This document shows positions 1 through 6,769 of a stretch of 37,214 bases of DNA, piece after piece. Origin of the DNA: Deltaproteobacteria bacterium. GTDB lineage: Bacteria; Desulfobacterota; Binatia; UBA9968. Position 1 is the stretch's first letter, and the number at the start of each line of letters is the position of its first letter. The translations under genes were made by a program, and so were the position numbers. Under the pieces are notes generated by a model that saw nothing but the letters and a program-made list of their open reading frames with translations, did not search any database and was not told the DNA's origin. Where the stretch lies: positions 1 to 37,214 of the forward strand of contig JACPAM010000124.1 in NCBI GenBank assembly GCA_016180805.1, in the 5' to 3' direction.

Positions 1-1018
1 CAAGCGTCTTTCTCGGCGCTTCGGTCAACTTTCCCGTCTTCAGGTCCCAGAAGTAGAAAATGTCCTCCCGGCCGCCAGCCTTGATATCCTTCTCGCGCAA
101 AAACTTGCCCGTCGACTCCACCACCAAAAGCGGCAGATCGGTCTGCTCCCGAACAAAGTCTTCCCTGTAGAGATTCTCCCGCATGATCACCTGACAGATC
201 GAGAGGGCCAAAGCCGCATCGCTGCCGATATTCACCGGCACCCAAAGATCGGCATGAATGGCCGAAGGGCTGTAGTCAGGCGCAATCGTGACCACCTTCG
301 TGCCGTTGTAGCGGGCCTCAGCGACGAAGTGAAAGTTCGGGATGTTGGTGTAGGCGGGATTTCCACCCCAAATCAAAATCATGTTCGAGTAAAACCAGTT
401 GTCGGCGGAGTCCGCAATGATCACCTTCCCCATCGTGACGGCCACCCCTTGATGGTCATCCCCGTTATCGGCGGTCACATTGGAAAGAGGCGCCCCGAGG
501 GTCATAAAAAAGGTCGTAGGACCCGCCCCTTCACTACCCGCGTTCATCACCCGCGTCCCCCCCGCCTGAACGATGGCGTCCGGGCCCTCCTTCGTAGCGG
601 TATCGATAATGGCATCGGCAACTTCGGTCAGCGCCTCGTCCCAACTGATGCGCTTCCACTTCCCTTCGCCTCGCTCGCCGACCCGCTTCATGGGATATTT
701 GATCCGGGTCGGATCATAGACCCGGTGGGTGTAGCAAGCGCCCTTCTGGCAGCCCCTCGGGTTGAAATCGGGGACCGAGGGATCGTTGCGCGCGGGATAG
801 TTGCCCGCCTGCTCCTCTCGCACTACGATGCCGTCTTTGACGTAGAGATTGAAGTTGCAAGCCTGCTGGTATGCGCAGTTGGTCAGGTGGGAGCTTTTCA
901 CCACTTTGTCCCACTCCCAGGGAGCGCGCCGGATCTCCTCACGCGAATAATCACGACCGCGGAGAAGGCCGCCATCGCCCAGCTCCAGGCTTTCTAACTT
1001 CAACTCGAGATCAGCCAT
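1..1018 (-). CDS. Type II DMSO-reductase-family molybdopterin oxidoreductase, alpha subunit A (partial, C-terminus outside window)
   Basis: About 339 N-terminal residues are present; the frame stays open to the window edge. By family it is the catalytic Mo-bis(pyranopterin guanine dinucleotide) subunit of a NarG/ethylbenzene-dehydrogenase-like enzyme. Visible parts: the FS0 iron-sulfur motif H44-x3-C48-x5-C54 with a fourth ligand C90 (in PRGCQKG), and the conserved GDDHQG, whose D187 is the candidate Mo-ligating Asp of type II enzymes. It starts MADLELKLESLELG; no twin-arginine signal is seen, so the product should be cytoplasmic. Its closest relative here is alpha G (19456-22161), sharing long blocks such as VTADNGDDHQGVA. 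It is the last visible gene of the minus-strand train, 215 nt after the UbiD gene, and a repeat ends 22 nt before its ATG. The ribosome site is weak. The substrate cannot be told from sequence. Confidence 0.9.
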   Translation of the reverse strand, partial: MADLELKLESLELGDGGLLRGRDYSREEIRRAPWEWDKVVKSSHLTNCAYQQACNFNLYVKDGIVVREEQAGNYPARNDPSVPDFNPRGCQKGACYTHRVYDPTRIKYPMKRVGERGEGKWKRISWDEALTEVADAIIDTATKEGPDAIVQAGGTRVMNAGSEGAGPTTFFMTLGAPLSNVTADNGDDHQGVAVTMGKVIIADSADNWFYSNMILIWGGNPAYTNIPNFHFVAEARYNGTKVVTIAPDYSPSAIHADLWVPVNIGSDAALALSICQVIMRENLYREDFVREQTDLPLLVVESTGKFLREKDIKAGGREDIFYFWDLKTGKLTEAPRKTL

Positions 1019-1040
1019 TGTTTGCGTCCAAACTTTAGGG

Positions 1041-1142
1041 GCTTCGCGGCTCCCTTCGCTCCACGGCCTCCCGCATTGACCCTTCCGCGACTTGCTTGCA
1101 CAAGCTCCCTCGGGGACCGCGCTCTCGGCTGCGGCCGATGGG
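1041..1142 (-). repeat. Dispersed ~100-bp intergenic repeat, copy 1
   Basis: Read on the minus strand, 1041-1140 matches 27289-27388 on the plus strand at 95 of 100 positions. A second block, 1177-1203, also matches 27175-27201 (27 bp, identical). Between the blocks lies a 34-nt insert here and about 85 nt in the other copy. Both copies end 22-24 nt before a start codon and have the same orientation relative to the downstream gene. It is non-coding by appearance and no transposase is nearby. Confidence 0.8.
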
Positions 1143-1233
1143 TTCGTACCATGAGTCGTACCGTCTGTAATCGGACGTCCGCAGCCTCGCTCGCGCTCCC
1201 CTCGCTCGCGGATAAGCAGGTCCGTGGCCTTTC

Positions 1234-2715
1234 TCAACCATTCGCTCCCCCGCTGCCAAACAGTTTGCCCCACTTCGCTTCGATTTCCCGAATGCGCTCC
1301 GCGCTGGATCGGATGGAAGGGGGAAACCTGTCCTTCCACGCAAACGGCCTGCACGCCAGGATGATGGCTGAGGAGTGCGTGAAATCGGAGCGCTCCCGCT
1401 TGTCGGGCGGGAGCCGGGGATCAATGGGGCTGCCCCAGCAACCGTCTACAACTTGCACAGACTCCCGAGGATCACAGCGCGTGTTCAGGGCCCAGGAAAC
1501 CTGGAGCCAATCCGTCGGATCGATATCGTCGTCGACCACGATGATCCACCGCAGCATATAAGCCGTGCTGTAGGAGCCCAGGACTTTCAAAGCAGCGTGC
1601 AGCGCCTGGCCGCCCCAGGTCTGCTGTAACGCGATGATGAGCCCGCCGTAAGGCGTGCCACCCTCCATAGACCAGACGCCTCGGACTCCCGGAATCTCGC
1701 GGTCCAAGAGATCCCATACGACAGCCGAGCGGCGAATGTGACGCCCCAGGGCATAGTCCACAGTCGTGAGCAGAGGAGGGGAGCCCTGAAGTATCGGACT
1801 GTTTCGGTGCAGAACCGCGTGAATCCTGACCGGAGGTTGAGGCTTCGACGGGTGGTAATAGCCGGTCCACTCGCCGAAGGGTCCTTCGGGCAGGTCCGGC
1901 TCCCGCCCGGGCGGCAAGAACTCCCCTTCGAGCACGATCTCGGCACGCGCCGGAATCGGAAGTCCGCTGTGGGGACCCCTGACGACTTCTACCGGCCGTC
2001 CCCGAAGACCTCCGGCATAATCGTACTCCGACATTCCCCACGGCACCGGAAAGTTGGACGCGGCCCACAGCAGCGGATCCTGGCCGCAGCAGATGGCCAC
2101 GGGACAGCTTTCACCCCTGGCCCAATATTTTTTCCGAATCAAGTCCGTGTGACGACCGGGAGAGAGGTAGACGGTGGCGGTGTTTCGGTTCTGGACCTGC
2201 ACGCGCTCGGTGCCCAGGTTTACCCAACCCTCGTCGGGATCCCGAGTGATAATCATGCAGGCGGTGCCGATGTAGCGTCCGCCATCTTTTTCATGCCAGC
2301 GCGGGGCGGGAAAAAGATTGAGATCCACCTTTTCCCCCTTCACGACGTTCTCGAGCACGGGCCCCGAACCAACCTCATCCGGCGGGCGGGGAGCGAGACT
2401 GCGCTCCCGATCGCGCCAGAGCTTCACGTGTTCGAGCTTGGAAGCATCCAGCGGTAGTCCCAACGCGGCCGCCGCCCGCCTGTGCGTGGTGAAGAGATTC
2501 GTGGCAACCCGAAAACCTTTAGGATAGCCGGGTATGGCATCGAACAAGAGGGCGGGGGAATCAGGCAACAGAGCTTGCCATTCGCTGATCAGACCGATTT
2601 CCGTTTCCCAGTTAGCCCCGTCGACTTTCCTCAAATCTTTCTGGTCTTCGAGGTAGCGCAGGAAAGCCCGCAGGTCGTTAAACGTGAGGCTTTCCGTTGG
2701 CAGCTCCCTGTTCAT
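1234..2715 (-). CDS. UbiD-family prenylated-FMN-dependent (de)carboxylase
   Basis: The 493-residue product has the length and motifs of UbiD/Fdc/AroY decarboxylases, which use prenylated FMN to remove, or in some cases add, a carboxyl group on aromatic or alpha,beta-unsaturated acids. Metal and prFMN-binding positions are visible as N166 and R171 (in WVNLGTER) and H189 (in SPGRHTD). The catalytic E-x4-E appears as E277 and E282 in PEGPFGEW. It starts with ATG at 2715, 32 nt after alpha B, and precedes alpha A. In anaerobic aromatic metabolism, UbiD relatives work in phenol and benzene carboxylation and in decarboxylating aromatic acids, so placement among Mo hydroxylase genes suggests a step in one pathway. 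No UbiX (prFMN synthase) is in the window. The substrate is unknown. Confidence 0.9.
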   Translation of the reverse strand: MNRELPTESLTFNDLRAFLRYLEDQKDLRKVDGANWETEIGLISEWQALLPDSPALLFDAIPGYPKGFRVATNLFTTHRRAAAALGLPLDASKLEHVKLWRDRERSLAPRPPDEVGSGPVLENVVKGEKVDLNLFPAPRWHEKDGGRYIGTACMIITRDPDEGWVNLGTERVQVQNRNTATVYLSPGRHTDLIRKKYWARGESCPVAICCGQDPLLWAASNFPVPWGMSEYDYAGGLRGRPVEVVRGPHSGLPIPARAEIVLEGEFLPPGREPDLPEGPFGEWTGYYHPSKPQPPVRIHAVLHRNSPILQGSPPLLTTVDYALGRHIRRSAVVWDLLDREIPGVRGVWSMEGGTPYGGLIIALQQTWGGQALHAALKVLGSYSTAYMLRWIIVVDDDIDPTDWLQVSWALNTRCDPRESVQVVDGCWGSPIDPRLPPDKRERSDFTHSSAIILACRPFAWKDRFPPSIRSSAERIREIEAKWGKLFGSGGANG

Positions 2716-2747
2716 GGTTCGACTCCGCTCACCATAACCGCTCTCTT

Positions 2748-5570
2748 CTACGCCGCTTGCGCGCGCCTTTCAGCCCTCCTGATCTCGACACGGGTGTCGC
2801 GGTCGTTTTGACCGGGCATGCAGATCAAAGGATCGGGTCGGATATGCCCATAGTCTCCAACCAGCTCGATGGGGTTCATGGGGGAGACCATCACGCTCTT
2901 GAAGTGGCGCCAGCCATCGAACTGGTAGTTTTCCCATGCGTGGTAAATGATCACCTGGCCGGGTCGGGCCGCCGCCGAGACAACCGCCTGAGCCCGGAAA
3001 GAGGCCGCGTCATTGAAGACCTCGATGTCGTCACCGTCCACGATTCCCCTCGAAGCGGCATCGCGCGAATTCACGAACAGGACCGGCTCTCCCCGCTGCA
3101 GGCCGAGAATCAAAGCGTCGTCAACCCAGTCGCTGTGGATGCTCCAGCGCGCATGGCCGCCGGTCACCTGCAGCGGATAATCTCCGCCCGCTTTCGGACA
3201 GTCCTTGTGCGTCGGTAGATGCTCTTCGAGCTCGAAATACCAGTCGTGGTCGATGTAAAACTGAATACGCCGGGTGAGCGTTGGATAGGGCTGCTTTTTT
3301 TTCGTGTGCCAGGTGAGAGGCACCAGGGGCTCGCCCACCTCCATGTCGCAGGCATTGCCGATGGAGCGCATCGCCGTCCCAAGGCCCGTGTAGGCGGCGA
3401 AACCTCTTTCCCTGACTTCCTCCCACCCGATCTGCTCCACGTTGCCGGTGTTGAGGAAGGCGTCCCGGGCCACCCCCTCCTCGTCATCCTCCGCGTAAAG
3501 CCCCCCGCATGTCACGCTCTCGGGAAGCCTATCGAACCTTCTCTCTTTGCCGTCCTTGTCCCGGTAAGCCCCCAGGCCCCGTGCCCGCGCCCGCTCGGCG
3601 ATCTTCCGCGCAAGACGCACGAAGACCGTCCACTCGCTGAGCGACTCATATAGAGGCTCGCATGCCTTGTTGCTGACGTGCATGAAAGGCGACTGCGTGC
3701 ATGCCCACAGGTTGGTCGAGGTCCGCTCATACCAGCCGCAGGCAGGCAAAACGTAATCGGAGTAAAGACCGGTGGCGCTCACGCGCCAGTCCACCGTAAC
3801 CACGAGCTTGAGCTTCGGCAGCAGCGTCTGGATGAGTCGATTCGTGGCTCGGGCTCGGCGGAAGACATTCCCGCCAACCTGAAAGAGGACCCGGGGCTCC
3901 TTTTCGACCGGGCGGACCAGAAACTGCCATCGCTTCGCCAGGGCTTCTTTGACATAGTCGCCAACGGGGCGCTTCAGATGCGGGTCCCAACTGTTATGCC
4001 GCTCGCTCAACTCCAGGAGCCCGCCGTGGAACAAGTGCTCCATGCACGTCGCCGAGATCCCGCCGGAGGCGACGATCTGCTTGCCATACTCGTAAAGGAT
4101 CATCTCGGTGGTGTAGCCGTCTTCCTTCCAAGCCGAATAGCGGGGGTCGCTCGAAGCAGCCGAAAGAAGCATCTGGTGCCCGCGGCGCTCCAGGGCGCCA
4201 AGCGCGGTATCGGGGTGCAGCGCCGGGAAGGCGCTAAACGACGCTCCTTTTCTTCCCATGTGGCCGCACAGGGCAAACACCAAGAGAATCGCCCGCTCGA
4301 TCAGATCGCCGTGGTAGAATTTCCCCCAGTTGCCCGCCGACACGTTGACCACGCCGCGGGCTGTGGCGATCTCGCGCGCCAGCTTTTCGATCAGGGATGG
4401 CGGGACCCCGGTAATCGCCGCCGCTTTCTCGGGCGTGAACCCGCGATCGAGGTGTTCGCGCAGAAGCTCGAAGACGGGGCGCGCCTTGATCTCTCCGGAT
4501 AGCGTGCGAACCTCATACTCTCCTTCAAGGGCTGGAGCCTTGCCATCGAGGGTCAGGCTTTTGCGCGGCGCCTCCACCACCTGCCCGCAGCTCTCATCAT
4601 AAAAATAAAAAACATCCTCTCTGCCGCCGGGTTTCAGATCTTTCTCGCGCAAGAGCCTGCCGTTATCCGATCGAACTAAAAGCGGAAGATCGGTTTGCTC
4701 CCGCACAAACTCCTCACGGTAGAGCTTTTTCTCAACGATGACCTGGGCCACTCCCAATGCCAGCGCGGCATCGGTCCCGACATTTATCGGCACCCAGAGA
4801 TCGGCATGGATCGCCGAGGGGCTGTAGTCCGGCGCGATGGTGATGAGGCGCGCGCCGTTGTAGCGGGCTTCGGCGAGGTAGTGAAAATTGGGGATGTTGG
4901 TGTAAGCCGGGTTTGCGCCCCACGTCAGGATGAGATCCGCGTGAAACCAGTTGTCGGCCGAGTCAGCGAAGATGATCTTGCCCAGGGTGATCGCCACCCC
5001 CTGATGGTCGTCGCCGATTTCGGCATTTACGCTCGGATGAGGCGAACCGAGGGCCTCGAAGAAGGCATTGGGGGCCATCCCCTCGCTGCCCTGGCTATGG
5101 ACCCGAGTCCCGCCTCCCTGAATGACGACCTCAGGACCGTCCGTCGTGAGCACATCGATCAGGGGATCGGCAATCTCGGTCAAGGCTTGATCCCAGCTCA
5201 CCCGCTGCCACCGTCCCTGCCCGCGCTCTCCCACCCGCTTCAGCGGATATTTGATCCGCGTGGGATCATACATCCTGTGGACGTAGCAGACACCCTTCTG
5301 GCAGCCGCGCGGGTTCGGATCGGGAACCGAAGCATCGTTCGGCGCAGGATAGTTCCCGACCTGCTCCTCGCGCAGGACGACGCCGTCCTTGACGTAAAGA
5401 TTGAAGTTGCAGGCCCGCTGGTACCAGCAGTTGGTTGGATGGGAAGACTTCACCACCCGATCCCATTCCCATGAGCTCTTCTGTAGCTCGCCGGAGGAAA
5501 AGGTGAAGGTATCGCTTCGGGGGTCACCCTTCACCTCCAAGCCTCCCAGCTCTAGCCTTAACGGAATCAT
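2748..5570 (-). CDS. Type II DMSO-reductase-family molybdopterin oxidoreductase, alpha subunit B
   Basis: Complete 940-residue Mo-bisPGD catalytic subunit. FS0 ligands are H44-x3-C48-x5-C54 and C90; the candidate Mo ligand is D187 in IGDDHQG. The N-terminal substrate-domain block NPAYTNIPNFHY and the C-terminal pterin-binding block around SPMNPIELVGDYGH are typical of NarG/EbdA/DdhA/SerA relatives. No Tat signal, unlike periplasmic ethylbenzene or dimethylsulfide dehydrogenases. It starts at ATG 5570 with AAAGGA just upstream. Closest paralogue is alpha D (9929-12733): the first 190 residues share the same ligand positions and very similar text. It follows the TctC gene after a 107-nt gap holding a strong hairpin, and precedes the UbiD gene by 32 nt. 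It probably partners the single beta subunit at 22821-23855; the substrate is unknown. Confidence 0.92.
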   Translation of the reverse strand: MIPLRLELGGLEVKGDPRSDTFTFSSGELQKSSWEWDRVVKSSHPTNCWYQRACNFNLYVKDGVVLREEQVGNYPAPNDASVPDPNPRGCQKGVCYVHRMYDPTRIKYPLKRVGERGQGRWQRVSWDQALTEIADPLIDVLTTDGPEVVIQGGGTRVHSQGSEGMAPNAFFEALGSPHPSVNAEIGDDHQGVAITLGKIIFADSADNWFHADLILTWGANPAYTNIPNFHYLAEARYNGARLITIAPDYSPSAIHADLWVPINVGTDAALALGVAQVIVEKKLYREEFVREQTDLPLLVRSDNGRLLREKDLKPGGREDVFYFYDESCGQVVEAPRKSLTLDGKAPALEGEYEVRTLSGEIKARPVFELLREHLDRGFTPEKAAAITGVPPSLIEKLAREIATARGVVNVSAGNWGKFYHGDLIERAILLVFALCGHMGRKGASFSAFPALHPDTALGALERRGHQMLLSAASSDPRYSAWKEDGYTTEMILYEYGKQIVASGGISATCMEHLFHGGLLELSERHNSWDPHLKRPVGDYVKEALAKRWQFLVRPVEKEPRVLFQVGGNVFRRARATNRLIQTLLPKLKLVVTVDWRVSATGLYSDYVLPACGWYERTSTNLWACTQSPFMHVSNKACEPLYESLSEWTVFVRLARKIAERARARGLGAYRDKDGKERRFDRLPESVTCGGLYAEDDEEGVARDAFLNTGNVEQIGWEEVRERGFAAYTGLGTAMRSIGNACDMEVGEPLVPLTWHTKKKQPYPTLTRRIQFYIDHDWYFELEEHLPTHKDCPKAGGDYPLQVTGGHARWSIHSDWVDDALILGLQRGEPVLFVNSRDAASRGIVDGDDIEVFNDAASFRAQAVVSAAARPGQVIIYHAWENYQFDGWRHFKSVMVSPMNPIELVGDYGHIRPDPLICMPGQNDRDTRVEIRRAERRAQAA

Positions 5571-5589
5571 TTTCCTTTAGTTTCAGCTT

Positions 5590-5640
5590 CACCCTCACCC
5601 TACCCTCTCCCTTGGAGGGAGAGGATCAAAGGTGAGGGTG
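5590..5640. repeat. Intergenic long hairpin (CACCCTCACC ... GGTGAGGGTG)
   Basis: A nested inverted repeat: outer arms 5590-5599 and 5631-5640 (10 bp, perfect) and inner arms CCTCTCCC 5604-5611 and GGGAGAGG 5617-5624 (8 bp, perfect). It fills most of the 107-nt gap between the TctC gene and alpha B. Similar CCCTCACC/CTCTCCC palindromes are common intergenic repeats in many GC-rich genomes. It may act as an mRNA stability or processing element inside the operon; no poly-U tract follows on the minus strand. Confidence 0.6.
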
Positions 5641-5677
5641 TAAAAATTCCAAATATCTTTGGTTAGGATCTACTTTC

Positions 5678-6754
5678 TCAACGCCCCAAGACCCATTTCA
5701 TTCGTTCAACCACTTCTTGAGGTTGCGCAATCAGTTCTTTTGCCAGCGACGCCAGCTCTTCCCCGTCGAGGAGTTTGACTTCCCATCCTCTTTTCTTGGC
5801 TTCGGCTCGAAGCTCCGGATCGCCCACGGCTCTGGCGAAGGCGTCGCGGAGGGTCCTAACGATCTCCGCGGGAACTCCGGGCGGAGCTAGAATGGGGCGG
5901 CCGAGCATGGGAGCGGAGACAACCACCCGGGCAAGCCGCCGGCCGGATTCGGGCGTCTTGTACCGCTCCATCAGCTCATAAATCGTCGGGACTTCCGGCA
6001 GTCTCGGATCCCGTTTTCTGCCGGTTTGAAGCAGCACGCGCACGAAACCCTCTTTGTGCCAGCTCCTGTATGGCTCACGGCCGAAGTACGTGGCTACGAG
6101 CGGTGACCAGCACAGGACTTCGCCCCTAAGGACACCGAGGTCGATCTCCGGCCCGCCCGGATAACCGCTGACAATTTTGATCTTAATACCAAGGGTCTCC
6201 TCGAGTAGCCTGGGGATATAATGGCCGGTAGTAGTTGTTCCCGAACTGCCGCACTTGGGAGGTTCCTTAGCTGCGCGAAGGTCGTCCGCTGTGCGGTAGG
6301 GCGAGTCCGAACGGATATAAAATAAGATCTCATTTTGCTCCGGCGAGCCGATCCATGTGAACTTCGCCCAATCGAACTGAACCTCTTTTCGTCCGATGAG
6401 CTGCTCAAAGTAGAGCGCCGGATTGACAGCGCCGAGAGTCAGCCCGTCCGGTTTCGCAATTCCATAGACATAGTTTGCCGCGACCAGCGAGCCTGCCCCT
6501 GGCATATTCTGGGAAATGATGTCGGGATTTCCCGGGATATGCTTGCCTAAATAGCGGGCGACAACGCGCGCCCACAGGTCATAGCCTCCTCCGGCGGTGG
6601 TTCCGATAAGAAGCCTGATGGACTTTGCTTTGTAGAAAGGCTCCTGCGCAAAAGCGGCTGGATCAAGGGACAAAGGGATGAAGAGATAAAGGGAGAGCGC
6701 AATCAGCCCATTGATCCCTCTAGCGCGTAAACTCTGTAACCCTTTTGGGGTCAT
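5678..6754 (-). CDS. Tripartite tricarboxylate transporter (TctC/Bug family) substrate-binding protein
   Basis: A 358-residue extracytoplasmic solute-binding protein. It opens with a signal peptide: basic start, hydrophobic stretch about residues 16-30, likely cleavage near AAFA/Q37. The TctC hallmark IRLLIGTTAGGGYDLWARVVARY follows in two parts around the ligand loop, then PNIPG-type text (HIPGNPDIISQNMPGAGS) and LAPPGVPAEIV near the C-terminus. The ATG at 6754 is chosen over a TTG at 6760 because AGGAAAGGGG lies 7 nt upstream. It lies 15 nt after the DmsA-like gene, so the two are probably co-translated. No TctA or TctB membrane genes are present; orphan Bug proteins often bind carboxylates or aromatic acids and may act as sensors or share a distant permease. 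The ligand is unknown. Confidence 0.9.
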   Translation of the reverse strand: MTPKGLQSLRARGINGLIALSLYLFIPLSLDPAAFAQEPFYKAKSIRLLIGTTAGGGYDLWARVVARYLGKHIPGNPDIISQNMPGAGSLVAANYVYGIAKPDGLTLGAVNPALYFEQLIGRKEVQFDWAKFTWIGSPEQNEILFYIRSDSPYRTADDLRAAKEPPKCGSSGTTTTGHYIPRLLEETLGIKIKIVSGYPGGPEIDLGVLRGEVLCWSPLVATYFGREPYRSWHKEGFVRVLLQTGRKRDPRLPEVPTIYELMERYKTPESGRRLARVVVSAPMLGRPILAPPGVPAEIVRTLRDAFARAVGDPELRAEAKKRGWEVKLLDGEELASLAKELIAQPQEVVERMKWVLGR

Positions 6755-6769
6755 GGGCAAACCCCTTTC

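Noticed and set aside
1022-1561. A 179-codon plus-strand frame near the UbiD gene
   Set aside because: It spans the dispersed repeat and the antisense of the UbiD C-terminus; no domain and no ribosome site.
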